From: WJKK01 sp964638225
GTDB lineage: Bacteria > Patescibacteriota > WWE3 > UBA101185 > UBA10185
DNA: 26,625 bases
Assembly: GCA_964638225.1 (NCBI GenBank)
Contig: CAZWYL010000010.1
Span: forward strand, 1 to 26,625
Direction: 5' to 3'
Below are positions 1 through 7,352 of the stretch, one piece after another. The notes beneath the pieces were generated by a model. The model searched no databases. It was not told the origin of the DNA and worked only from the letters and a program-made list of their open reading frames with translations. The stretch's first letter is position 1, and each line of letters begins with the position of its first letter. A program made the translations under genes and the position numbers.

Positions 1-7
1 AAAATGC

Positions 8-13
8 TATAAT
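8..13 (+). promoter_or_regulatory. -10 box of the PH-domain gene
   Basis: TATAAT preceded by TGC, which makes an extended -10. Only nine bases separate it from the ATG at 23, so the transcript would begin at or within a few bases of the start codon. The -35 lies outside the window. Confidence 0.7.
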
Positions 14-22
14 ACCCTCACA

Positions 23-583
23 ATGGGCATGCTACTCTCATCCTCCATAAGGAAGCCATACAATACAAAATTCCAAGGGGAAGATCACGATGAACGCATT
101 AAATATATCTTTAGAAGAAGCTTCATCACAAACTTCGGGTGGATTTTCATTACAGGAGTTATGCTCTTTACCCCCTCTTTCATGAGTATTTTATTTGCAA
201 GCTCCCTGCTGCAGGATACCCCAAGCCTATCCTCCAGAACCTCCTTAATTTTGATCCTCTTTTGGTACCTTGTAACTTTCGGGTTTGCCTTTCAGAATTT
301 CATAAATTGGTTTTTTAATGTCTACATAATCACTAACAAAAAAATAATAGATATGGATTTTCATGGGATGCTGTCAAAGAACATTTCGGAGGCTTCCCTT
401 AAAAATGTCGAGGATGTAACTTCTAACGTTACAGGAACCCTAAGAATTGCTTTCAATTTCGGACATGTTTATATACAGACCTCTGCCAAACAAAGAGAAT
501 TTGATTTTGTGGATGTGTCAAACCCTTCAAAAGTTAGAGACATAGTAGCTGATTTAGCAATGGAGATAAAAAATGGATCCTGA
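23..583 (+). CDS. Membrane protein with bacterial PH domain (bPH2-like)
   Basis: This is a 186-residue predicted inner-membrane protein. Residues about 33-63 and 74-98 are hydrophobic and form two membrane segments. The following part, from YIITNKKIIDMDF at about 101 to the end, has the beta-strand pattern of bacterial PH domains (bPH_2, as in YdbS/YdbT-like proteins), including a 'gtl.i.fnfGhVyiqt' strand pair. Such domains are thought to be scaffolds at the membrane, but the precise role is unknown. The ATG at 23 is chosen because a consensus -10 ends nine bases before it; no Shine-Dalgarno is present. Its end overlaps the next gene by 11 bases, so the two are probably translated together and are likely co-transcribed with the PP2C-like gene that follows. 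Confidence 0.75.
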   Translation: MGMLLSSSIRKPYNTKFQGEDHDERIKYIFRRSFITNFGWIFITGVMLFTPSFMSILFASSLLQDTPSLSSRTSLILILFWYLVTFGFAFQNFINWFFNVYIITNKKIIDMDFHGMLSKNISEASLKNVEDVTSNVTGTLRIAFNFGHVYIQTSAKQREFDFVDVSNPSKVRDIVADLAMEIKNGS

Positions 584-800
584 AGTTTTGTTTTTTCCGG
601 GATTTGAAAGCGCTTTTTCTTATGCGCTGCTTTTCGGTATAGCTGTCTATGCCTTGTTTGCGTTCATAACTGTAAGACAAGTAAAGATACTCAATGCGAG
701 TTTTACAACACCTAACAAAGGGCTTTTTGTCTTCTTGGCGAGGATTCACTTACTGCTATCACTAGGCTTATTAATTTTAGCTATGTCCTTACTTCTGTAA
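573..800 (+). CDS. Small two-segment membrane protein, unknown function
   Basis: This is a 75-residue hydrophobic protein. Residues about 12-33 and 50-75 form two probable membrane segments, joined by a short basic, polar loop (TVRQVKILNASFTTPNKG). I recognise no family. The ATG at 573 lies inside the last codons of the PH-domain gene, in another frame, which suggests translational coupling. The stop is followed by 27 bases before the PP2C-like gene, so all three are probably one operon. The opposite-strand frame over the same bases is less credible, because it would run through both neighbours against the operon direction. A partner role for the PH-domain protein is only inference from the overlap. 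Confidence 0.6.
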   Translation: MDPEVLFFPGFESAFSYALLFGIAVYALFAFITVRQVKILNASFTTPNKGLFVFLARIHLLLSLGLLILAMSLLL

Positions 801-827
801 GAATAGGGTTGGGGCATTAAACGATAA

Positions 828-2686
828 ATGACAAAAAAACTAACGGCAAAAACTCAAAAGATAAAAGGATCTCTACCTCCAACCTCTAAATATTTTTCCG
901 ACAGTTTCTCCTATACTCCTGAAGAGCAGGAAATCATAAGCCAGAAAGGAATTTTATATGGAATCTATAGCTTAAGGGACAATACACAATATGAAACTGA
1001 CCTGGTGACAAAACTTGTTACGGACATAATCGCACAATCCTATTACCAATCGGAAAATACTTCACCAATTCAATCATTGGAAAATGCTATGGCCGATGTC
1101 AAGGAAAAAGTCCTGAAACTTAAGGAAAGTAAAAAAGAAGAATCTACAGAAACTTCTTTTAACCTAACCGTAGCTGCCTTGTGGGGAAATATTCTATACA
1201 TTGTTATTAATGGAAGCGGTAATGTGCATGTGGTAAGAGAAGGAAATTTCAAAGAAATAGAAACAATTAGAGAGGGGGGATTTGCTGTAGCAACAGGCGT
1301 GGTTAAAAAAGGCGATGTGGTTGTCTTATCAAGTAAAGAATTTTCCAAAAAGCTACCTCCAAAAAAACTTCTAAAATTAAACCCTTCAGAACTTAAAACA
1401 TTAGATCCCCATGAAAGCTGTTTGATGATTAAATTTGANNNNNNNNNNNNNNNNNNNNNNNNNNNNNNNNNNNNNNNNNNNNNNNNNNNNNNNNNNNNNN
1501 NNNNNNNNNNNNNNNNNNNNNNNNNNNNNNNNNNNNNNCTTCAGAACTTAAAACATTAGATCCCCATGAAAGCTGTTTGATGATTAAATTTGACAGGAAA
1601 GAAACCGAATCTGAAGAAAAGGAAGTTAAAAACTTCGGTCTACAACAAAAAAATCCTGGGCCATTAAAAAAAGGAACCCAAAAAATAAAGGGCATGTTTA
1701 ACAAAAGAAAAAAAGACTCTTCCAGGGGAATTACACAAATAAAAATAAGGAGAGAAAAACTTCCAAGGAAAAAGATGGCTTACATTGTACTGGGATTAAC
1801 CTGCGCTGCGCTGATAGGGGCGATCTTCTGGACAGTACAAAAAACCACCACGTCTTCTTCTACAGAGGAAACTTCAGAACAAGCCGAAGACGATGCTTCT
1901 GCAGGACAAGAAGAGGGACATTCCCTTGAAATTGCAGATACCCCCGGAACACAGATCTTCTATGATCTTAAAATCATAGATTCAACTTTAAACCCATTAC
2001 ATATAGAGACAATAGAAGATACGCTTTATGTATCCGATACTTCGGGATATTTATATACTTCCTCAACCGAAAGGCCCAGCTTTGAAAGAATCTCGGAAAC
2101 CAACTACCAGAACATCAGAGAAATTGAATCTCTAGATGATGGCCTCTACATAAGCTCAGATGCGGGCTTAAGTATCTACAATACCGTGGAAGCAACCGCA
2201 GAAAGCTATGATATCCCAAGCGTCAGAGTTTTCTTTCCTTATCTAAATTCAATTTACCAAATCGAAGAAGACAAATTACAAAAGTATACGCTAAACCAAC
2301 AGGAAGATGAGGTGGCAAGCGCTTTGTGGATCCAAAGAGAGGAAGTAAGAGAAGCAAAAGACATGGCCATATCCATAAGCATCTACCTGTTAACAAAAGA
2401 AGGAAGCATAACCAAATACACCAGCGGAACAGAAGAACCTTTTGAAATAACGGGCTTAGAAAAAGCTCTGGTTAATCCTACAAAACTAAAAACCAAATGG
2501 GATTGGGAAAATATGTATGTTCTGGATCAAGGAACAAATAGAATTGTAGTGATTGATAAAGAGGGTCGTTTCATAAGAGAAGTTGTAAACTCCAATTGGA
2601 AAGACTTAAAGGATTTCACTCTTACCTTAGATGAGTCTAACTTGTTTATTTTGAACGGAAGTGAGGTACATCAATTCGCGCTCTAG
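828..2686 (+). CDS. Membrane protein: PP2C-like domain, TM segment, propeller-like exterior (split by assembly gap)
   Basis: As given, the gene is interrupted by 100 Ns. If the Ns and one copy of the duplicated 55-base flank are removed, the two halves join in frame (GAC codon across the join) into one 567-residue protein. Residues about 25-200 resemble a PP2C-type phosphatase fold, for example LTVAALWGNILYIVINGSGNVHVVREG and KGDVVVLSSKEF, but the usual metal-binding aspartates (GD.R, SDG) are not visible. A basic linker follows, then one membrane segment at about 266-286, an acidic Ser/Thr/Glu stretch, and an external domain of about 250 residues. That domain has repeated 'tLYVsDtsGyLY' / 'glYISSDAGLSIYN' / 'RIVVIDKEGRF' strands typical of a beta-propeller. 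A role in signalling across the membrane is plausible but inferred. It ends in a shared terminator with comF. Confidence 0.7.
1384..1593. repeat. 55-base direct duplication flanking the N gap
   Basis: Bases 1384-1438 and 1539-1593 are identical (55 of 55 by eye) and directly flank the Ns. Collapsing them restores one open reading frame. An exact overlap of 55 fits a common assembler k-mer length, so this is most likely an assembly effect and not a biological repeat. Confidence 0.9.
1439..1538. other. Scaffold gap of 100 Ns
   Basis: Exactly 100 undetermined bases, a conventional placeholder length. Given the identical flanks, there is probably no missing sequence here. Confidence 0.95.
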
Positions 2687-2721
2687 TCTGCTTACCTTAA
2701 AGTGGAAAGTAAGGGCTAGAG
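2681..2721. terminator. Shared hairpin between convergent genes
   Basis: CTCTAG (2681-2686) pairs with CTAGAG (2716-2721), and CTTAC (2691-2695) pairs with GTAAG (2709-2713). The loop is AT-rich. TCTTTTA follows on the plus strand. The TAG stops of both convergent genes lie inside the outer arms of the stem. It probably ends transcription from the left and perhaps also from comF. Confidence 0.6.
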
Positions 2722-3354
2722 TCTTTTACTCAAAGTAAAAGCTGTAACTTTACGAGCACCCGCTTCATACAGAACACGTGCCGCTTCTATTAAAGTGGCT
2801 CCCGTAGTGCAAATATCGTCCACTATCAAAAAATCTAAATCTTCCACTTCTGAAATAACCTGGAAGGCGCCTTTTATATTCACTAGTCTCTTTTTTCTGT
2901 TTAACCGATGTTGCGCAACTGTATCTTTTTGTCTAGTTAAAATAGAACATTGGTAGGGAATCAAGTACGCTTTGGAAACTACCTCCGCTACTATCAAGGC
3001 TTGGTTAAAGCCTCTATATCGCTTCTTCTTGGAACTCAAGGGTATAGGAATAATATAATCGGCCGACAATTTTATTTTTCGTTTCTGCATATCCAAAACG
3101 GCAGATTTAGATACTTCCCTGAGCACCGCAAACTGCTTCTTAGAGTATTTTGCATGTATTATGCACTCTCTTATCGAACGTTCGTATACAAAATAACAGA
3201 AAACATCCAAAGAGGGGTGTGGTTTTGGGAGTTCTAGAGAATAATGTCTTCGAAGTTTTCTACAAGCCGCAAAACAATTATCACAAAACAAGCTGCCAAA
3301 ATTATCGCAAATTGTACATTTCGGCGGAAAAATTAACTTTAGTAGGTTATCCAT
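2716..3354 (-). CDS. comF: ComF family phosphoribosyltransferase-like protein
   Basis: This 212-residue protein has the ComF layout. An N-terminal four-cysteine zinc finger (C13, C16, C24, C27) is followed by a phosphoribosyltransferase domain with the PRPP-binding stretch FLIVDDICTTGATL near residues 174-187. The preceding basic segment SSKKKRYRGFNQALIVAE is also typical of ComF. In naturally competent bacteria ComF acts in the cytoplasm in handling imported single-stranded DNA; that role here comes from the family. The ATG at 3354 lies right after two DnaA-box-like sequences and has no Shine-Dalgarno. A consensus promoter about 90 bases upstream implies a leader of roughly 80 bases. It converges on the PP2C-like gene. 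Confidence 0.9.
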   Translation of the reverse strand: MDNLLKLIFPPKCTICDNFGSLFCDNCFAACRKLRRHYSLELPKPHPSLDVFCYFVYERSIRECIIHAKYSKKQFAVLREVSKSAVLDMQKRKIKLSADYIIPIPLSSKKKRYRGFNQALIVAEVVSKAYLIPYQCSILTRQKDTVAQHRLNRKKRLVNIKGAFQVISEVEDLDFLIVDDICTTGATLIEAARVLYEAGARKVTAFTLSKRL

Positions 3355-3366
3355 AAGTTATCCACA
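3347..3366 (+). promoter_or_regulatory. Pair of DnaA boxes at the comF start
   Basis: TTATCCATA (3347-3355, one mismatch) and TTATCCACA (3358-3366, perfect consensus) lie 11 bases apart, covering the comF start codon and the bases just upstream. They lie some 7.4 kb from the origin. Control of comF by DnaA is possible but not shown. Confidence 0.5.
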
Positions 3367-3440
3367 AAAATTAAAACGCTTTCATAGAGATAAATAAGGC
3401 GGTGACTTCCTATAGTATAGATGTCCGTCCTCCCATAGTA

Positions 3441-3469
3441 TTTATACCGAGGGGTTGCCTGTGTTTCAA
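3441..3469 (-). promoter_or_regulatory. Sigma-70 type promoter for comF
   Basis: On the minus strand, TTGAAA (3469-3464) is followed by a 17-base spacer and TATAAA (3446-3441). Transcription would start near 3434, leaving a leader of about 80 bases before the comF ATG. Confidence 0.6.
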
Positions 3470-3506
3470 GGAACAAAATTCTATTTAAAATAGAAAAAAT
3501 AAAAAG

Positions 3507-4502
3507 TCAGTCAGTTATGCTAAGAGAGGGGTCTGGCGAAATTTCTGCAAACGGCCTGGGCTTAAAGTTAAAAAAAGCAGCAGAGGCGACTGTAGAGGCA
3601 TTATCCCCACACAAGCGTAACTCAGGTAAGAAAAGGGGAATTCCAATATTCTTCGCCTGTAAGGACATTCTAGAGCGAAGTTGTGTGTTTGCAGAAACAC
3701 CTCCTCCAAGTAAAATGCTTTCTGCATTAAACTCTTTTGCAGCTTTGATAGTTTTTTCTACCAAAACGTCGGCTACTGCAGTTTCAAACTCGCAAGCAAC
3801 TACTTCAGCCGGGTAATCATTATTTTCCCAAAAACGCTTCACGGCTGTCTTTAGACCGGAAAAAGAAAAATCATAATTATCTTTATCCAACATGGGGCGG
3901 GGCAACGCTCCTGCAATAGAATTTTCTCTACATTCGGAGGCTTTCTTCGACAAGACAGGGCCTCCTAAATAATCGGCAATGCCTAAAATTCGAGCTGTTT
4001 TATCAAAAGCTTCTCCAGCAGCGTCATCCAAAGTTCCTCCCAAATACTCCAAATCCCCGTGCCCACGCATAAAAACTAGGTCCGTGTGTCCCCCGCTAAC
4101 AACCAAGACTAGTGCTGGAAATTTAATTTCTTCCGGAGAATAGTTTATAAAATTAGCATAAAAGTGCGCCACTAGGTGATTTATGGGAACTAAGGGTTTA
4201 TTTAATACAAACGCGAGAGCTTTCGCTGCTTCTAGGCCTACTACTAGTGAGCCAATTAGACCGGGGCCCTGAGTTACTGCTACAGCGTCTATTTCCTCTT
4301 TGGAAACTTTTGAAAAAACTTGTTCCAGAACAGGAATCATAAAATCTACCTGCTTTCTTGCAGCTATCTCAGGAACTACTCCCCCTGTTTTTTCGTGGAA
4401 CTCTTTTGAAGAAGCTATTACAAAAGCTAGCTCGTCTGTTCCATTCTCCACTACTGAAGCAGCTGTTTCATCACAGGATGTTTCAATTCCTAAAATCTTC
4501 AT
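3507..4502 (-). CDS. tsaD: tRNA N6-adenosine threonylcarbamoyltransferase TsaD
   Basis: This is the catalytic protein that transfers the threonylcarbamoyl group from TC-AMP to A37 of ANN-reading tRNAs, working with TsaB and TsaE in most bacteria. The 331 residues match the family's usual length. The N-terminal ATPase-fold motif GIETSCDETAASVV is intact, as are the metal ligands H109 and H113 in NHLVAH, the VSGGHTDL loop, and D300 in LCGDNAS near the C-terminus. The start is fixed by the conserved MKILGIETSCDET beginning. A TATAAT ends 11 bases upstream, so the leader is only a few bases and has no Shine-Dalgarno. tsaB and tsaE are not in this window. Confidence 0.97.
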   Translation of the reverse strand: MKILGIETSCDETAASVVENGTDELAFVIASSKEFHEKTGGVVPEIAARKQVDFMIPVLEQVFSKVSKEEIDAVAVTQGPGLIGSLVVGLEAAKALAFVLNKPLVPINHLVAHFYANFINYSPEEIKFPALVLVVSGGHTDLVFMRGHGDLEYLGGTLDDAAGEAFDKTARILGIADYLGGPVLSKKASECRENSIAGALPRPMLDKDNYDFSFSGLKTAVKRFWENNDYPAEVVACEFETAVADVLVEKTIKAAKEFNAESILLGGGVSANTQLRSRMSLQAKNIGIPLFLPELRLCGDNASTVASAAFFNFKPRPFAEISPDPSLSITD

Positions 4503-4513
4503 ATATACAAAGT

Positions 4514-4519
4514 ATTATA
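4514..4519 (-). promoter_or_regulatory. -10 box of tsaD
   Basis: TATAAT on the minus strand, eleven bases before the ATG. It implies a leader of only about four or five bases. Confidence 0.6.
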
Positions 4520-4654
4520 CCGATAAGAAAGTAATAGGAAACAGGTACACAAAATTCGGGCTAAAAAGCACAAAATAAAGAAATTTCCGAACAGAGAAAA
4601 GCTAGACATACAGCAAGGAAAAACAACTCGTATCCTTTGGTATGACAGGTCAGC

Positions 4655-4683
4655 TTGACGTTTTTGACAACTCAGTGTATAAT
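4655..4683 (+). promoter_or_regulatory. Strong sigma-70 promoter of the 56-residue gene
   Basis: TTGACG (4655-4660), a 17-base spacer and a perfect TATAAT (4678-4683). Transcription would start near 4690, giving a leader of about 43 bases that ends in a strong Shine-Dalgarno. Confidence 0.8.
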
Positions 4684-4732
4684 CCTATAGTAGTTCGTTT
4701 GGTGAAATGTGGATCTCTCAAAGGAGGTAGAA

Positions 4733-4903
4733 ATGCAAGGCAAAGGAAGAAGCATATTAGGGCTGGCGGTGTTCGCCCTTATTGTATTTACGATCCTTCT
4801 CTGGATCGCTGCAGGAGACGCCTGTCTGGCTGACCCGAGCTGCAGCGGGCCGTCAGGAGTTTTCATGAAGTTTTGGGAAATAGTTTTCCTAATCCTCTCA
4901 TGA
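4733..4903 (+). CDS. 56-residue membrane peptide, unknown function
   Basis: This short gene has a near-consensus promoter, a perfect Shine-Dalgarno AAGGAGGT (4721-4728) four bases before the ATG, and a structured terminator after its stop. An in-frame ATG at 4709 is rejected because it lies upstream of the Shine-Dalgarno. The peptide has a short basic N-terminus (MQGKGR), one clear membrane segment (about 8-27), a loop with two cysteines (C31, C37) in GDACLADPSCSGPSG, and a second short hydrophobic end (FWEIVFLILS). A disulfide in the loop is conceivable if the loop faces outward. I recognise no family. It stands alone on the plus strand among minus-strand genes and seems built for high expression. 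Confidence 0.7.
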   Translation: MQGKGRSILGLAVFALIVFTILLWIAAGDACLADPSCSGPSGVFMKFWEIVFLILS

Positions 4904-4912
4904 AATTCTCGA

Positions 4913-4980
4913 GGGTCAGTTTATAGTTTTTTCGCGTTTTTCGCGAAATTGTTGTTACCTGTAAACTGATCCCGTATTTT
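4913..4980 (+). terminator. Nested hairpin and T-tract after the small gene
   Basis: An outer stem pairs GGGTCAGTTTATA (4913-4925) with TGTAAACTGATCCC (4960-4973), with one bulge and one mismatch. Inside it a second perfect seven-pair hairpin has arms TTTCGCG (4930-4936) and CGCGAAA (4942-4948). GTATTTTTT follows the outer stem, so intrinsic termination is likely. The double structure is more elaborate than a simple terminator needs. Confidence 0.7.
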
Positions 4981-4996
4981 TTCCACAAAAGAAAAG

Positions 4997-5923
4997 CTAA
5001 AAAAGACCTAATTGATTAGGATCAACTTCTTCGGAGGACTTGCCTAAAGAGCTGCCTGAACCATTGATTTCTTCTAGGCGCTTCAACAAAGAAACAAAAT
5101 TAAATTCTTCAAAAACATCACGTAAAGAACCTTTATCTAAACCTTCAAAAGCACATTCCTCTAAACCAATATCCAAAGCTAAATCCGTAACAACCCGAGC
5201 TAAATTATGACTCAAAAAAGCTTCCTCTTTTTGCTCCTTTAGTTTGGTTGCTACACTTCCACCAATATCATCTAAATTCTTGTAGATCTCCTCCAGATGG
5301 CCATATTTTTTTATCAATTTAGTAGCAGTGACTTCCCCAATCCCGTAAACACCGGGAATGTTATCACTAGAGTCACCTTTCAAAGCTTTATAGTCCACAA
5401 CATATTCCGGGCCAAAACCATATCTTGCCCTGACAGCTTTAGTATCAATCCAATCTGCATCTTTTCCTCCCTTTTTAGGAGACATTACCAAAACCCCCTG
5501 CCCTACAAGCTGCCACAAATCCCTATCATTAGAAGCAATAACTATCTGAGATTCTTCTTCAAAATTTCTAACCAAAGTGCCAATAACATCATCTGCCTCG
5601 TAACCAGAGGCTATAACGGTCTTTAACCCAAAGCCTTCCAACAATTCCCACAACAAAGGGATCTGAGACTTCAACTCTTCATCCATAGGTTTTCTATGCG
5701 CTTTATACTCTTCAAATTGCTTTTTCCTCTCAACTTCCTCTTTGCTTTCTAAAGCTGCAACTGCATAGTCTGGGGAAATCAAATCAAAGATACTAAGCAG
5801 CATAGAAGCAGTGCCGTAAATTGCATTAACCTGCACTCCCTCAGAATTAGTTAGAGAGGGAGGGAGCGCGTAATAAGCTCGGTGGAAAAAATTAAAAGTG
5901 TCTATTATAAGAAACTTCTTCAT
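4997..5923 (-). CDS. Stand-alone 5'-3' exonuclease (PolA N-terminal type) with C-terminal clamp motif
   Basis: This 308-residue protein matches the FEN/PolA 5' nuclease domain with no polymerase part. It would remove RNA primers and flaps in replication and repair. The visible acidic metal ligands are D8, E109-D111-D112 (YEADD), D133/D135 (NDRD) and D184/D187 in the helix-hairpin-helix ALKGDSSDNIPGVYGIGEVTATKL. The helical-arch stretch KKQFEEYKAHR is present. At the position of the family's usual FD there is LE (about 58-59). After a Gly/Ser linker the protein ends in DPNQLGLF, which fits the beta-clamp-binding consensus QLxLF. The ATG at 5923 is chosen over an in-frame TTG at 5929, because a TATACT ends seven bases before the ATG. 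Confidence 0.92.
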   Translation of the reverse strand: MKKFLIIDTFNFFHRAYYALPPSLTNSEGVQVNAIYGTASMLLSIFDLISPDYAVAALESKEEVERKKQFEEYKAHRKPMDEELKSQIPLLWELLEGFGLKTVIASGYEADDVIGTLVRNFEEESQIVIASNDRDLWQLVGQGVLVMSPKKGGKDADWIDTKAVRARYGFGPEYVVDYKALKGDSSDNIPGVYGIGEVTATKLIKKYGHLEEIYKNLDDIGGSVATKLKEQKEEAFLSHNLARVVTDLALDIGLEECAFEGLDKGSLRDVFEEFNFVSLLKRLEEINGSGSSLGKSSEEVDPNQLGLF

Positions 5924-5930
5924 AATCAAT

Positions 5931-5936
5931 AGTATA
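5931..5936 (-). promoter_or_regulatory. -10 box of the exonuclease gene
   Basis: TATACT on the minus strand, seven bases before the ATG at 5923. The mRNA would be leaderless. Confidence 0.55.
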
Positions 5937-6011
5937 ACTTACACAAAGACAACTGGAAAAATCAACGAAGCACTCCTTTTAAAAAATCTCTAAAGTAACG
6001 CTTCCCAAAAG

Positions 6012-7352
6012 CTAACGGGTCATAGAGGCTTTAGCCCTCTTCAGAGCCTCCCCAGGGCCAACGCCCTCAAGAACTTCCTCAACAGCCCTCTGCAAAGCAT
6101 CTACTTGGGTAGCATTCCCTGCCCTAGCAGCAATCTCTGCACTAGTTGCGTTAGAAGCTTCTAAAACATATGCCCGCAGATAGTCATTTAATGAAAGTTC
6201 ATCCGCTAGATCTCGACGAGCATAAGGTGCTCCAAACGGACGATAATTTGAAGACTGACTAAAGTAGGAGAGTTGCTGCTCTCTCTGAGACAGGAAGTAC
6301 AGAAAATCCCAGGCGGCCTTCTTGTTCGAACTAGAAGCTGAGACACCTTCCATCCAAAAACTACCCCATGAAACTGGGTCTGAGGCAGAGATCTGGGGAA
6401 CAGGTGCAACACCTACGTCCAAACTAGGAGAGGCGTCTATTATATCCAAAATCTTCCAGCTAGGTACAAAAATCATGGACACAGTACCGTTAGCAAAAGC
6501 AGTGCTAGCTTCCGGAAAGCTGCTGCTCCAAACCTTATCCTCCTTATTAAAATTAGTATAGAAAGTCAGGGCATCTTGAGCAGCGGAATTATCTATCTCT
6601 TCCGGGATTGAGACATCTGCCTGAGACCACATAAGTCCTAAAATATCTGAAAAGTGATCTATATTGTCTGCTGTTCCTACAGCAGCTCCAGCACGTACTA
6701 ACTTATTATCCGAATACAGGGACAATTCTCTGGAAAGTTTGCGGAATTCCTCCCAAGCAGTGGGCGGAGATTGCTGCCCAACTTCTTCAAAGTGTTCCTT
6801 GTTATAAACTAAAGCTAGTCCGTCGTAATACAGGGGAATAGCGTAAATCTTACCGTCAATAACGGCACTCTCCGCGGAAACATCATAAAATGTGGAAGTA
6901 TAATCTTGCACGCTCATCATAGAAGAAGGCATAGGCGCTAATAAAGAACTAACTCGAGGAACCCAGCTATTATGCACACGAACTATATCCGGAGCACCTT
7001 CTTCCCCTAAACGATTAAAAACCCTTTCCTTATAAGAAGATACGGGTTTCACAACTGAACGGTCTTCATAATTAATGGTCACATTAGGATTGAGAGTTTG
7101 ATATTGGTCAATTAAATCATTCATAACTTCCGGATTTTCCCAAAGACCCCACATGGTAAGCGAAACAGATGTCTGAGTTGCTCCGTTGCCTCCACCCCCG
7201 CCTCCACCTCCATCCCCTCCTCCAGGAAGCAACCCTCCTATAACAGGTCCTATCACGGGAAGTTCTTGAATTGTACAGGCACTTAACATTACCGAAAGTG
7301 CCAAAAGAAGAATTAATGTAGTGATTTTGGATACAGGCAGCTTATATTTCAT
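6012..7352 (-). CDS. Extracellular solute-binding lipoprotein (family 1, sugar ABC type)
   Basis: This 446-residue secreted lipoprotein has a basic N-terminus, a hydrophobic signal and a lipobox LSAC with the acylated cysteine at C26. A glycine-rich tether follows (GGGDGGGGGGGGNG), then a family 1 solute-binding domain beginning SVSLTMWGLWENPEVMNDLIDQYQ, with GKIYAIPLYYDGLALVYNKE and a tryptophan-rich SWGSFWMEGVSASS region. The family usually binds sugars or oligosaccharides. The ATG at 7352 shares one base with the stop of the upstream gene (TAATG), so it is probably translationally coupled; the in-frame start 14 codons earlier would overlap that gene by 43 bases. No permease or ATPase gene is nearby, so its partner is elsewhere or it serves as a surface sugar-binding protein. 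Confidence 0.88.
   Translation of the reverse strand: MKYKLPVSKITTLILLLALSVMLSACTIQELPVIGPVIGGLLPGGGDGGGGGGGGNGATQTSVSLTMWGLWENPEVMNDLIDQYQTLNPNVTINYEDRSVVKPVSSYKERVFNRLGEEGAPDIVRVHNSWVPRVSSLLAPMPSSMMSVQDYTSTFYDVSAESAVIDGKIYAIPLYYDGLALVYNKEHFEEVGQQSPPTAWEEFRKLSRELSLYSDNKLVRAGAAVGTADNIDHFSDILGLMWSQADVSIPEEIDNSAAQDALTFYTNFNKEDKVWSSSFPEASTAFANGTVSMIFVPSWKILDIIDASPSLDVGVAPVPQISASDPVSWGSFWMEGVSASSSNKKAAWDFLYFLSQREQQLSYFSQSSNYRPFGAPYARRDLADELSLNDYLRAYVLEASNATSAEIAARAGNATQVDALQRAVEEVLEGVGPGEALKRAKASMTR

Noticed and set aside
534..749. A minus-strand frame opposite the second gene
   Set aside because: The plus-strand frame has clean membrane segments and overlaps its upstream neighbour in the operon direction; the minus frame has neither context nor motifs.
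1384..1593. A genuine direct repeat or mobile-element target duplication around the gap
   Set aside because: Identity is exact, ends at the Ns, and removal restores a single frame; assembler overlap explains it better.
3479..3495. Palindrome TTCTATTTAAAATAGAA as the tsaD terminator
   Set aside because: It lies just after tsaD and is followed by Ts on the minus strand, but the stem is almost wholly A/T, so I do not list it as a supported terminator.
4642..4833. A plus-strand frame of 63 codons overlapping the small membrane gene
   Set aside because: It begins upstream of the promoter's -35 region and reads through promoter and Shine-Dalgarno; its product has no recognisable features.
7160..7220. 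Poly-glycine stretch in the lipoprotein as a frameshift product
   Set aside because: It directly follows the lipobox and precedes an intact binding domain, as expected for a flexible tether.
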